Shown in pieces: positions 48,070-59,761 of a stretch of DNA of 64,000 nucleotides. Location: the NCBI GenBank assembly GCA_002007465.1, contig LNAC01000031.1:1549325-1613324 (forward strand), in the 5' to 3' direction. A program made the translations under genes and the position numbers. Origin of the DNA: Ailurus styani. Its lineage: Eukaryota; Chordata; Mammalia; Carnivora; Ailuridae. The notes under the pieces are model-generated. The model was not told the origin of the DNA and ran no database searches. It saw only the letters and a program-made list of their open reading frames with translations. Position 1 is the first letter of the stretch. Each line of letters starts with the position of its first letter.

Positions 48070-48275
48070 CATCATTGAGAACTGTATCAGGCACTATTCT
48101 AAGACCTCTGCACCTATAATTTATTTAATCCTCACCATCCCCTTTTGAGATCAGTATCACTATAGTTCCCATTATTACAGACTGGGAAACAAAGAGGTAG
48201 AAATTCTTCTCTGGCATCACATAATAAGAAACAGGTAGAGCCATGGTTCAAATCCAGGAAACCAACTACTTGCTA
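48070..48275 (+). mobile_element. MIR SINE, sense
   Basis: 'actgtatcaggcactattct' near 48081, 'aatttatttaatcctcacca' near 48118, 'cccattattacagactggga' near 48168 and 'gccatggttcaaatccagga' near 48240 follow MIR order closely. Confidence 0.87.
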
Positions 48276-50044
48276 AGGTAAAAACACTTGACAGTGATAA
48301 AGACTCCTATGACATGGTCCAACACACACCATTTTGAGCCCATTAGAAAACAAAGCTATTATTAATAGTAAGAGAATAGAAAAGAGATTGTAGAAACACT
48401 TCATTGATTTCAAAGTGTTTCCACTAACAGTTATGAGGATTTATATAATTCAAACAACCTCTGTGATGCATGAAAAGGTGAAATAGTGAATAAAAATATC
48501 AGCATTTCTAGTATCATCAATCACAAAATGAGTTAGCAGGCTTGAAGCAATCTCTAACCAACAATATTTCTAAAATTGATCATTTAAACAAGGTAGGGCA
48601 CATAAATGAGCTGGACATGCCTAATGATATTTGATTATCCTTGAACAGAATTTTGAGGGAGATGAGGTTAAGATGAAACAAAAACTGGTTTCATTCATAA
48701 TTAAATAAAAGGCTATCAACCTAAAATATTATTTATGTAAGATTTTAGCAATATAATTAATATTTAATATTATTTTATGATTTAACATTTTATTCGTCTT
48801 TGAAATTGCCAGATAGGTCTTTAAATAGTAAATCTGCAACTCATCATGAAGATGTAATATAAGTTCTTTTTATATCCCAAAATTGCACATTATTGTCTTT
48901 TTCTCTCATCCTCACATTATCATCTAAGATTTCATGGAGACTGGAGTTGTCTAATGATAGGAAAATGGAATAAATTGTATTATGCAAAGTTGTCTCCCTG
49001 TTGTTCTGGGACTCCAAGAGGAATAGGAGACACAAAGTTATTAGTGACTGTGGTATCATTAAGATGTCTGATAAAATTGCACTATAGACTACTATTCTAT
49101 AAGACCTGCATTTAAAAGATTAGAAGGCAATTATTTAAGGTTGTTTGAAAAGACTTAAGATTGCTATAGACATATGAACATATAGAGGAAGAAGGTGGAA
49201 AGTATAAACTAATCTTCAGGATCCTGAGTACTTTGTATGGAGAATATCTAGTTATGCCATTATTAAGCTGTTTTACCATAGCACTAAAATGAGAAATTTA
49301 TGCATTATATTTTGCATAAAGAACCAAGGTACTGACAGTAAATTATAGAAGTAAAGTAGTATGCTTATGGAATATTGTTAGAATTCTAGATTACTTGGGT
49401 AAAATGTGATGCCTTACTCAAAGGACACATGAGTAATAGAGCAAATATTAAGTAGTGATGAAAGAAGAATTTAAAATACAGTCCTAAGATAAGAAATGGT
49501 TATATTATGTCTGGCAGTTGAGAAGTATTTTAATAAAAATGGCAATATTTCAATTTGGGCTCATACTACTTAAGCCTAGACAGATAACATTTTCAATTTT
49601 GAACATGTGACTCAAAGGTTGTGTTTTCTCTGTATGTCCCTTGAAAGACCTTGACGTATCTTTCAGCACCTTCGGTATAACAAACAAACATTTCCCTTTG
49701 TCATTTTGTTATTAGAGCAAAGGATAAATATGATAATATGAATGATAGAAACAAGATTACTTGTGTAAGTGCATGCACATATTTATGTGTGTGTGTATCG
49801 TATATATATGGAGATGTATGTATGTATATACACACATACTTGTTACAAAAACTCTATTAATATAATCATATGGCTGTAAATAAATATATAATTTAATTAG
49901 AAGTAGAAGGACTAAGTGAAAAAAAATCGAAGGATAGATATAGGGAGTAAAGAATAGGTTTGAAAATACGTTACCCTCATAAGAAGATATTAAGATTTAC
50001 AACTCTATCGGGTGTGAAAGTTAGAGTATTGCAGTATTATAACT
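48276..50044. other. No gene seen; about 1.8 kb AT-rich
   Basis: AT-rich DNA with a mixed TG/TA/TGTA microsatellite at about 49780-49838. No exon or named element is recognised. Confidence 0.4.
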
Positions 50045-50064
50045 ATAATGAAATTTTGGAATCA

Positions 50065-50215
50065 TCTCCTCCAGTGGTTCATAACTAAAAACAGATCTTG
50101 GTGAAATTTTTTTCTGTGTACAACAGACCTGACCCTTCTCTAAACTACCACATCAGGATTCCAGGGCAGGACTCAGAAAGGGTTGAGAGGTGCATTTTTG
50201 ATTAATAATCTCTGG
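50065..50215 (+). mobile_element. Possible hAT-type (MER20-like) fragment
   Basis: Begins 'ccagtggttcataactaaaa' like the hAT-Charlie terminal repeat and has a 'catcaggattccagggcagg' middle. The match is weak and the other terminus is not clear. Confidence 0.35.
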
Positions 50216-52254
50216 CGGAATAAAGTTTCCTCATTTTACTTCTTTTACCTAAGAAAGCACATTCTAATTCCTAAATTTTACAAAAAATATTTAGTAACAA
50301 AAGGATTGAAAATATATTTTCTTCCTTGTCTTAAAGAATATCGTATTTAAATGTTATTATCCCATCAAATCATAATAATTCTACATCGTAATTATTTCTC
50401 TAATCATTTGAAAAAAATTCACAAATAACTAAAAAAAGTCATGATAATATATCATATCTTCATTGTTATACAAAGACTCTAAAGAAATGTAAGTGAGACA
50501 GAGGCAAGGAAGTCTTGATATAATCATTTTTTCTCCTTATAGTAAGATTTGAAAGCAGGTTCTTCTTTGGGTAAGTATTTTTTATCACAACTGCAGGCTG
50601 GATGCAGGCTTTATTCTAAAATTTTCCAATTTTTTAAAATACTGTGAACTTGTATTTTCCTCCAATTGAATTCTGGTGTCCTTGGCAAGAAAGAACTTAA
50701 TCTGCTGCTCCATTTTGTGTGTGTTTTACTGCTGTCACTCTCATGCACAGTGGTTAAGGCTAATGGCACTGGAGTCAGGCAAATCAGCCATCATCTGCCA
50801 ATTGATCAACTCATGTGATCCCCTTGCCCTTTGGCTATGTTCCTCTGGGCAGGAAAGTAGCCATGTTCTTACTGCTCGTTCCTCCACAAACATATTGAAC
50901 AGCTATCCTAGCAGGGACTGCATTATAATCATACACCCCAATTTCATTCTTTGTTTCCAGAATGAATCATCAGCAAGAGAGGCATTGTGAATGACACCTA
51001 TTCTGTCTTGTTTGTCTTTTAAAAGCCATATAGTCCCATTTTGCACGCAGCACTGTGTACTTCACAACTGTCTTCTGGTCCATCACGTAACCCTTACCTC
51101 TGATGCAGAATCTAGAAGGTAAGATGAAAGCTAGGACTTGTAGTATCCTTTTATCTTTGGATGAATCCAAATTGGCCTTTAAAGAATGTTCATGAAATGT
51201 ATTTTTTTTCACATCATTTTTTTCTATTTCTTTTTTAATACTGGAGAAATAAAGTTTTTGAGAAAAGGTTACCAAGGATGATCATGTCTGTTTTGTAGGT
51301 TGGTGGGCTACAAATACATTCGAAAAGTAAACCGTAGTCTTCATGCCTAATGACTACATTCTACAAAGAAGGGGGTGGGGAAGAAGCATACTTTGGCAAC
51401 CCAATTTTTGTAGCAATATAAGTGGAACTACTACTAAGTATATAGTTGAACTCCTTTAATGCCAATCCCAATAGTAATTTTTTCATGAGAATAATAGCAG
51501 AGTTACAAGCTTTTTCTTTGCATAAGCAAGGAACAAAAATCACATTCTGAACATTACCAATCTTATGCACCTAAGATATGATATCTAAGATGTGATAATG
51601 ACAAAAACATATGTTCTCTTAACTTAGAGCTCCTTTCTGCTTTCTCTGAACAAAATGTCTATTATTTTATTTATTTATGACTATATTTAAAATCATCTTG
51701 AAAATAACTTGTAACTTGAAAATAACTTGTAACAAGTAACTTGTAACTATGTTTATATGAAGAGTGAAATTTTGAAGGACATTATAGGTCTAAAACAGGA
51801 AAGCAGTATTTTGCACTTGTTCTAGAAAACAATTTAATGGGTTTACCAAAATTGTCTGTGCTTTCTATGATGCAAAGTTTTAGTTGCTCATAAGACTTTA
51901 TTCTTCTAACAATATTTTGTAACATGTCTCAGGATTTGGGACAAGTAGACCAGAAGCTAGCAAAATATAGTATCTGAGAATGTACTATTTTCCTAACCAC
52001 TTGATATTTACCTTTTGATTTTTCAAAAATAGCAGAAATTTTACACTGCATTTGATTCTCCTACCAAAAAGACTCCCATCTGTATTTGCAATGGACTCTT
52101 CATTAATTTCATTATAAGTGTTATTCTAAGTTTTAGTATTTACAGTACCATTGTCATCAGTTCTTTTGTGGTTCAATGATTCCTTTTGAGCAATTCTGAC
52201 ATTTTCGTGTATAACCATACAATAAAACAATAAGCTACAGTAACTACAGTAATG
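50216..52254. other. No gene seen; a weak MIR core near 50745
   Basis: 'cagtggttaaggctaatggc' at about 50748 with 'cactggagtcaggcaaatca' resembles the reversed MIR core. It lies inside a 104-residue plus frame (50676-50990) that has no domain and is likely spurious. A 101-residue minus frame (50970-51275) also shows nothing recognisable. The rest is unassigned. Confidence 0.4.
51697..51732. repeat. 18-bp perfect tandem duplication
   Basis: 'cttgaaaataacttgtaa' occurs twice head to tail at 51697-51714 and 51715-51732. It is followed by a small palindromic stretch ('acaagtaacttgt'). Confidence 0.95.
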
Positions 52255-53391
52255 AAAACAGTTATGGTCCTGGGATACTGGCAGGCATGGAGACCAGTGG
52301 AACAAAAAAGAGAGCCCAGAAATCAACCCACACATATACTGTCAACTAGTCTTTGACAGTATAGGTGCAAAAAACACTCCATGAGGAAAGGATAGTCTTT
52401 TCAACAAGTGGTACTGGTAAAAGTAGTTATGCACATGCGAAAGAATGAAATTAGATGTTTATATGAAAAGTACATTTCCACATGCAAAAGAGTGAAATTG
52501 GATCCTTATACTGTACACAAGAATCAACTCAAAATAAAGTTGAGAAAGCAAACATCAAATAGTCCCATTAAAAACTGGCAAAGGACTTGAGTAGACATTT
52601 CTTCCAGAAAGACATACAAATGGCCAACTGAAAAGATGCTCCACATCACTAGTAATCAAGTAAATGCAAATCAAAATCACAATGAGATACTACCTCTTAT
52701 CTGTTAAAATGGCTATTAAAAAAAGATTAAAATATCTTTGGAGATATTTGGATGTGGAGAAATTGGAATACTTGTACAATTGCTGATGCAGATATAAATT
52801 GGTGCAGCCACAATGGAAGAGTAAGGTAATTCTTCAAAAAATTAAAAATGGAATTACCATATGCTCAAACAACTCCACTTCTACATATATAAAGAAACTG
52901 AAAGGATAATCTCAAGGAGATATATGCACTACCATGTTTATTGCACTGTTATTTGCAATAGCTAAGATATGGAAATAATCTAAATGTTTATCAGTGGATG
53001 GATAAATAAAATCTAGGGTGTATACACACAGATACACACACACTCACTGTATATTATTCAGCCTTAGAAAAGAAGGAAATTCTGCCATATCCAACAACAT
53101 GGATGAACCTTGAGGACAAGACGTTAAATGAAATAAAACACCAAGTGACAAATAATTCCATGCACATGAGGTAACTCAAATAGTCAAACTTATAGAACCA
53201 AACTTGGAATGATGGTTGCCAGAGATGGCAGAGGGGTCGGGGGTGGGGTGGGGTAGGGGAAAACAGGGAGCTGTTTTTTTAAGTATATGAAGTTTCAGCT
53301 ACATGAAATGAAGAAGTTCTAGTGATCTGCTATAGAATATTGTGACTATATTTAACAGCAGTATATTGTGTCCTTAAAAATGTGTTAAGAG
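52255..53391 (+). mobile_element. LINE-1 ORF2 3' part and 3' UTR (before SINE pair)
   Basis: Sense L1: 'gagaccagtggaacaaaaaa' near 52290, 'aaactggcaaaggacttgag' near 52572, 'aatggccaactgaaaagatg' near 52619, 'atttgcaatagctaagatat' near 52952 and 'ttcagctacatgaaatgaag' near 53292. All frames are broken. The 3' UTR is interrupted by two SINEs and continues at 53803. Confidence 0.9.
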
Positions 53392-53586
53392 GGGCGCCTG
53401 GGTGGCTCAGTGGGTTAAAGCCTCTGCTTTCGGCTCAGGTCATGATCTCAGGGTCCTGGGATCGAGGCCCGCATCGGGCTCCCTGCTCAGCGGGGAGCCT
53501 GCTTCCCCCTCTCTCTCTCTGCATGCCTCTCTGCCTCCTTGTGATCTCTCTCCCTCTGTGAAATAAATAAATAAAATCTTTAAAAA
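53392..53586 (+). mobile_element. Carnivore tRNA-Lys SINE, young, upstream of a pair
   Basis: Intact sense copy, 'gggcgcctgggtggctcagt' at 53392, with the CT-rich middle and A-tail to about 53590. Its target duplication 'aaaaatgtgttaagag' is perfect (53376-53391 and 53587-53602). It was inserted into the left target duplication of the older SINE that follows. Confidence 0.97.
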
Positions 53587-53602
53587 AAAAATGTGTTAAG
53601 AG

Positions 53603-53786
53603 GGGGCACCTGGGTGGCTCAGCTGGTTAAGCATTTGACTTCATCTCAAGTCATGATCCCAGAGCCCTGGGTTCAAGGCCCGAGTCCAGCTCCCAGCTCA
53701 GTGGGGAGTCTACTTGTTCCTCTGCCTTTCCCCTTGCTCATGTGCGCACATACTCTCTGTTTCTCTCCCTCAAATAAGTATTTTCT
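53603..53786 (+). mobile_element. Carnivore tRNA-Lys SINE, older, downstream of a pair
   Basis: Sense copy, 'gggggcacctgggtggctca' at about 53602, diverged middle ('ttgttcctctgcctttcccc'), short tail 'caaataagtattttct'. The target duplication is imperfect against the left copy: 'aaaactgtgtgaagag' at 53787-53802. The 74-residue plus frame here is SINE read-through. Confidence 0.95.
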
Positions 53787-53802
53787 AAAACTGTGTGAAG
53801 AG

Positions 53803-53862
53803 GTTGTACCATGTTAAATATAAATGATATTATATAAATTTTGCTACATTAAAAAAAATGTA
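53803..53862 (+). mobile_element. LINE-1 3' terminus (after SINE pair)
   Basis: 'ataaattttgctacattaaa' near 53834 completes the 3' UTR of the L1 and ends in an A-rich tail. Confidence 0.75.
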
Positions 53863-54640
53863 GAACAAGTGAAGCTATATGTATTATATCAAGCCTGAAG
53901 CCTATAAACTGGAAGAACTCCCAATAAACCACATGTTTAAGAAAATCTGTGTATTCTAGAAAATCAAGTCATCTGTTGAAAATTATATGGAAGATTTATA
54001 AAGGATTTCACTGAACCTAAAGTCACATTTTAGTTAGGAGATAGTATAAGAAAGAGGAAAGGACCATCTTTAAAAAAAGAAAATGTAGCTAACAATAATA
54101 TTAAGACACAAAGGATATAAAATTATATTGGCCAACTACAACTTCGTGAATGTATTATCTCATATGGAAAAGTAATGCATATTCCCTCTTTAGGAGTCAT
54201 TTAAAATGTTCAATCATTTCTGTGAAAATCAAATTTGAAATGCATGTTTAAAATATTTAATTATATTTTCTTCTGGAACCAGTATATTGACACAAGATTT
54301 CCCAAATATTTTCAAGGACAAAAATTGTCCAGAACACTTTGAGAAATACAAATCTAACATATGCTTATTATTGTTTTAGTGAGTTATCTTGCTGAAATTG
54401 ATTCTTTGGATGTTTAGTTCCAGCGTTAACTGGGAAATGAGAAATTTTATCTTTGTTTACTTCACAGATTCTTAAAAAATATATGCTTTGAATTCCATAT
54501 CAGCACAAATCATTTATTGTGATGTTTTATGAACATCATGCAATTTACTCTGTGCAGTAATCCTCTTTCAACAACATAAAAAAGTATTTGTATTGGTTAT
54601 TCTGGGGTTACTAGTTAGGTTATTCCAAGTGTTTGGAACA
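53863..54640. other. No gene seen
   Basis: About 780 bases of AT-rich unassigned DNA. Confidence 0.4.
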
Positions 54641-54656
54641 CCTAGGTATTTTATAT

Positions 54657-54812
54657 TTTTTTTAAGATTTATTTATTTGAGAGATTGAGAGAGAGAAAGA
54701 GAAAACATAAGCAGGGTGAGGGGAGAGGGAGAAGCAGGCGCTCCACTGAGCAGGGAGCCAGACAGGGGGCCTGGGCCTGAAGGCAGATGCTTAACTGAGC
54801 CACCCAGGGGCC
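54657..54812 (-). mobile_element. Carnivore tRNA-Lys SINE, older, internally shortened
   Basis: Antisense: T-run, 'aagatttatttatttgagag', purine-rich middle, reversed head ending 'gagccacccaggggc' near 54811. Part of the tRNA-like region is missing. The target duplication is 'cctaggtattttatat' (54641-54656) and 'cctaggtatttcatat' (54813-54828), with one mismatch. Confidence 0.95.
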
Positions 54813-54828
54813 CCTAGGTATTTCATAT

Positions 54829-54934
54829 TCTAAATGCAAAATAGTAAACTAAAATCAAAATTCCTCTAAAGCCATCACCCAAGAAATATTTTAGTATTTG
54901 AACAAACAGACCATTTCATGTTATGTTTTTTGAT
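54829..54934. other. No gene seen
   Basis: Short unassigned stretch between the SINE and antisense L1. Confidence 0.4.
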
Positions 54935-55150
54935 GATTTTTTTTCATTTAAACTTTGTTAGTTAACGTACAGTACAATATTGGTTTCTGGAGTAGAATTC
55001 AGTGATTCATTGCTAACATACAACAGCCAGCGCTCATTACAAGTGCTCTCTTTCATATGCATTTAGCCCATCCCCCAGGGTCTTCCTTCCTTCAACCCTC
55101 AGCTTGTTCTCTTATCACTTAGGACTTGTTTCCCTCTTTTTGGTTATGTA
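54935..55150 (-). mobile_element. Carnivore LINE-1 3' UTR, antisense
   Basis: 'gtagaattcagtgattcatt' near 54992, 'cagcgctcattacaagtgct' near 55029, 'cccatcccccagggtcttcc' near 55068 and 'caaccctcagcttgttctct' near 55093 are the reversed 3' UTR of the carnivore L1 seen in sense at 29090-29330. It is 5'-truncated. Confidence 0.85.
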
Positions 55151-56132
55151 CAATCAACCATTCAGTAGTATTTCCAAACCTCAGAAGATACGTCAAAAAA
55201 TGCATATGAAGACACTTTGTCCTTTTTCAATTCTAAAAATAATAGTTTTCTCCCAGGTCCATATATATTCGCTTTGTTTCTCGATGGTGAGGAATCTGAG
55301 CATTCATCCTGAGGAGTACGTTACTTTTGCCCAAAATCCTTTCCTAAGGAGTTGGCTGACCAAACAAGTAGAAAACAAAACAAAACAAAAACACAGCAGT
55401 GAAAAAAAAAAAAATGTATTCAAAATGTGAAAAAAGACTTAAAGTAATTCGACACTTTAATATACTGTCTTGAGTAAATCTGAACCCAGACATTTTTTAT
55501 AGCTCGATACTGCTTTGCATGGAATAAGATGTGTGACACTACCCTTTCTTCATAAAATACTTAGAGCCTCAGGGCTCCACCCAGCCCTATACTCAATTCA
55601 TCATCATTACTCCCCAGATGTTCTCTCAGGAGAATCTACAGGGAAGACACAAAGAAAATAAAATAGTAGATAAGAAGATACTTTACTCTATTTTTTCCTA
55701 AGAGGCCATGTGTCTGTTTTGTTTTGTTTTTTTAAAGACATTACCTTCACCCAAATTTGGCATTTCAATAGTCAATAGAAAAGCCCTGAAATTCAGCATC
55801 TCTTTAGTGCCAGAAAAATACATGTGTAATCTTTGGAATCTTTAGTAATGAGACTGACAAAAAAACCTGATACCCTGGATCACTGCAGGATCCTACCTAA
55901 TGGTAACTTGGTACACAAAAAGGCCATGATCAAGATACATTTGGAATTCCTCTTTTAATTTTCCAGTGCCTTCATTCATTCTGAAAGCAACCATATTTTC
56001 AAATGGCCAAACCATCTGGAAACAAAGCTCAACAATGAGCATAGCATTAATTATCTGGGGTAAAAACCAGATATGCCCATGATGCACTAAAAATAGTTTT
56101 CTTGTGTAGAACATATTCTGGCTCAAAGGACA
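55151..56132. other. No gene seen
   Basis: About 1 kb. The 108-residue plus frame at 55104-55430 begins in the antisense L1 and has no domain. A minus frame of 77 residues at 55893-56126 is also unsupported. Confidence 0.4.
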
Positions 56133-56362
56133 ATTTATTTATTTATTTACTTATTTACTTATTTAAAGATTTACTTATTTTAGAGAGTGTGTGCACGTGA
56201 GTGGAGGGGAGGGGTAGAGGGAGAAGGAGAGGAGAGAATCTTCAAGCAGACTCCCCACAGAGCATGGTACCTGATGGGTGCTTGATTCCAAGACTCTGAG
56301 ATCAAGACCTGAACTGAAATCAAGAGTCAGACACTAAGCCAACTGAGCCACTCAGACACCCC
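56133..56362 (-). mobile_element. Carnivore tRNA-Lys SINE, old, diverged
   Basis: Antisense: a long TTTA repeat at the tail ('atttatttatttacttattt'), a GA-rich middle, and the reversed head 'gagccactcagacacccc' ending at 56362. Substitutions in the head and only a weak flanking duplication (about 10 of 14 positions) show age. Confidence 0.92.
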
Positions 56363-59184
56363 ACAAAAGATAACTTTTAAACAGTTAACACATGACGATG
56401 ATAGGTTATAGTCTCTGAACGATACTAGTAACTCTGTATATTGCCTCCAAAGATAAAATTATTTTGGGTATGTCAACTCTAGCATGATCACTTTTTATAA
56501 ATCAGCATCATTGCTATATAATCAGCCTCACCATCTACTTTCCGCACTTAAGTACATCTGAGTTTCCACCAAATTAATACACGTGCAAGGACAGGGGAGT
56601 CAGCAATGTAAGACTTTCACTTCTCAAACAAAATGACTTGGCACTCACCTACAAAATTTTGTTTATCTTAAGCATTAAACCACAAGCTTAATAACACAGA
56701 GTTTAAGAAGAAATAATATAGTGTGTTCTCATCTAAGTCTTACTTTCATGACATTTTTATCATAAAATTTTACTTATAAACAAACATAAAAGCACCAAAA
56801 AGCATTACCAATTTCCACAGCATTAGTCAAATGATGGCAGGTGCTCCTGCTTAATATTTCCAATCATTAAAGTAATAACTGTAATAACCGATGAAGCAGA
56901 CAACAGCCAACCTTCATTGTCACTATTTCCTATGAACCCCTAAATAGTTGGGCTGGATCTTCTGTAGCTTAGGGATTTAAAATAGTGTTAATTGATCTAG
57001 AAATGTGTTTAAATGGTGAATTAGAGTGTCCTCCAGCAAAAGGCACACCGTGTAATTGCTATGAATAAAGTAAGTAAGTCTAAAGTAAAATGTGACAACC
57101 TTAGAAAATAAAACAGTAAGGGAAAATGAGTTCTAATAACAAGTAATTTATTTTTCAACCCAGATGACTTCATTTAGAAGAGTCTATGCCTGAGAGAATT
57201 CAATCCATAAACGGTGATAATAAAACTCTGGGATGTTAGTGAGGCATCTTAAAAGACAGAAGGTAGCAATACCAAGATACAGGTCAGGAGGGATTAATGA
57301 CTAGGCATTGGTTCTAAACACAGGTCAGTACCACAGTAGGGCAAAAATTAAGTTTTGAAATTTATGTACGTGAGTTTTGGCAACTTCACCTTTCTCAACC
57401 TGAACTAAGGAAGATAGATATTACAGGCAGAATTAGTTGAGATGAATCATTCATTAGTCAGCACTGTTTTCCCAGACATCTATGTTCACAGCTGCTGACT
57501 TCACCTTTTCTGAGCACTTCTGAAGGGAATCTATCCAGTGTGCCTGTTTGGTATTCGGAATGGAACAGCCTTTGAAGAATTTTATGTATTCCCCAAAGGC
57601 CATTCTTCATCCTCAATCCAAAGGACCTAAACTTTCTGGCAGACCTTTACCTTTATCTTTGCAGTCTACTGTGGACTACTGTAATTACCACAAGTGCACA
57701 GGGCAGTAGGAAAACTTGTGTTTTGCTTGTTTCTCCTGTATTTATTCACTTACATTTCAACTTCCTATCCAACTAAACATTCCTTTGTCATCTGGCTAAA
57801 ACATTCTCTGTCTCTTTCATCTCCTCCTCTGTCGCTGTCCCTTGGTCTGTGGCTGACAGAATCTTTACCCTTTAATCAATAACAATTCTGCATCTAAAAA
57901 TTATCCTGCTGATAACAGAACGGACAAGACAGTTGCAGAAGCACACAGGAAAAAGGGGCCTTGCATTTTTTCTACCTGTGAAAAGAGCAACATGAGGCCA
58001 ACTTCCTACCAACAGGCACCACAATTTCTTTAAGAAGAAATCAGATTAAGCACATTCGTTTGTTCAGGGTTTGTGGATATGTGGGGGTCTCCCAGAGTAT
58101 CAAGGTGAAGCACTCACAAGCTTTCATCAGCCACAGTATTCAACAATCTTGCAGGGGGTGCTTTTTACTCCCAAGTAGCAACAAATGCTGCAACTTATTT
58201 TGTATTTAAAGTAACATTACATTTAGATAGTCCTGTTCTACACTGAGGGAATTAATCTACCCTGAGACTTGGTTTGCTCTGTAGTCATAAAAACAAGGAC
58301 GAAGCCGGCAACCACAAGCAACAGAAATGGAAATGCATGTCTTATCTTGTGCAAGGAAGGAGAGAGAGGGAAAGACAAGCATGTCAAGAAAGGCTCATTA
58401 GGGAAGACAAACCAGGCAGGATCCCTGGGTACAACAGCATTTGTTTACAATTCAAGTCTCTTAATGAGAATTTAATTTACTTTCTAATTTTGTCACGTAT
58501 TTGGTTATACTTCTATTCCCCCTGAATATCCTAAACGTCTTTTTGTAACATACATTAAACTACAAAGAGAAGACAAAGGATATGCCACATGTTCAGCAGA
58601 AAGGCAAACGTCACAAAGGAGACCCATCTTACAGGCCAACCTCTCATGGTTGGTGAAAGCTGCCTGCTTACACTGTTTGCAGCCTTCACACACATATGGG
58701 AAAAATGGGCCTCTTCCAGTCCAGAGAATTCTGGTTGTCTTTCCAAACAGTGATGGTGACCCGCTGGCCTAACAAGACAATGCAAGTGCAGTAATGTAAT
58801 TTACATGCACATTTGCTCAGTATGACTATGTTGGTAACATCGCCTTGACTAAAGTCAGGAGAACAAGGGGCCAAGTAAGCCTTAAGCTCTCAGGTGTAGA
58901 AATTCAAGTTACCCCTTTTATTCATATTCTTCTGCTTTCGACCATCACTTTTTTTTCCGTGACATAAAACTTTATAAATGCCACCTTAGAAGGCGCCACC
59001 CCCCTCACAAAAGTGTCATTAGTGAGATGATTGATGACCTGACTTGTATGACATTTTCTTTCACTAGAACATGGTTTTATGAATTATAATACATATATAA
59101 TAAAATGCTTATGAACAATTAAATACCTTTTGTAGAAAATGGGCTTCTGCATGCTAAATAGAATAATAGGAAGATCAGAAATTA
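56363..59184. other. No gene seen; about 2.8 kb unassigned
   Basis: No repeat or exon recognised. Minus-strand frames near 58505-58874 overlap plus-strand frames near 58269-58525, and none has a domain. Composition is closer to average than in the AT-rich parts. Confidence 0.4.
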
Positions 59185-59187
59185 CAA

Positions 59188-59395
59188 TGGTTAGGAGCAC
59201 ATGCTTCAGTGTAAGGGGACCTTGGATTCAACTACAACTCTAATATTTACTCAACAGGTAACCTTGGGCCAATCACTTCATCTTCTGAGTCTCAGTGTTG
59301 CCATCTTTAAAATGGAGCTAATAATAATGCACCTACCTCACAGGACTGTTGTTAAGGTAAGTGAAATAACAGAGTAAAGCAAATGGTACCTCATC
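59188..59395 (-). mobile_element. MIR SINE, antisense, nearly full length
   Basis: 'aatggttaggagcacatgct' near 59187, 'ggaccttggattcaactaca' near 59217, 'taaccttgggccaatcactt' near 59260, 'catctttaaaatggagctaa' near 59302 and 'cacctacctcacaggactgt' near 59330 are the reversed MIR consensus in order. Confidence 0.92.
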
Positions 59396-59675
59396 TCACA
59401 TCATCTTTTAATTAAAAAAAATTGTTTTCACATCTTTTTAATGCTCAATTTTATAAATGGATTTGCCAAAAAAAAGTCTCAAAAATTAACACCGAAATAA
59501 TTTTTCCTTGACTCTCAACTAATTATTACATTATTATCTAATGCACCTGAATTCACATTCGCTGGTTTCCTGTTAATTTCTGGAACTACACAACACAGTT
59601 TAAGCAGCATCTCTACTCATCCAGGGAACACAGCCGCAGGATCACTGACACAGGGAGCTCCTGAACAGAACACAG
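59396..59675. other. No gene seen
   Basis: Short unassigned stretch. Confidence 0.4.
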
Positions 59676-59761
59676 TCTATCATTAACTAGAACTCTCCTA
59701 GCTCTGGGGTAGTAAGGGTCTATCATTAACTAGAACTCTCCTAGCTCTGGGGTAGTAAGGG
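59676..59761. repeat. 43-bp perfect tandem duplication
   Basis: A 43-base unit starting 'tctatcattaactagaactc' and ending 'ggggtagtaaggg' is repeated exactly at 59676-59718 and 59719-59761. The absence of any mismatch implies a very recent event or an assembly slip. Confidence 0.97.

Noticed and set aside
50676..50990. A 104-residue open frame on the plus strand
   Set aside because: No recognisable domain, and part of it overlaps a weak antisense MIR core. The length is within what chance gives in 64 kb.
55104..55430. A 108-residue plus-strand frame
   Set aside because: Its start lies in an antisense L1 3' UTR and the rest has no motif or exon-like splice signals that I can support.
58269..58874. 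A cluster of overlapping frames of 62-83 residues on both strands
   Set aside because: No motif, no splice-site pattern I can defend, and frames conflict with each other.
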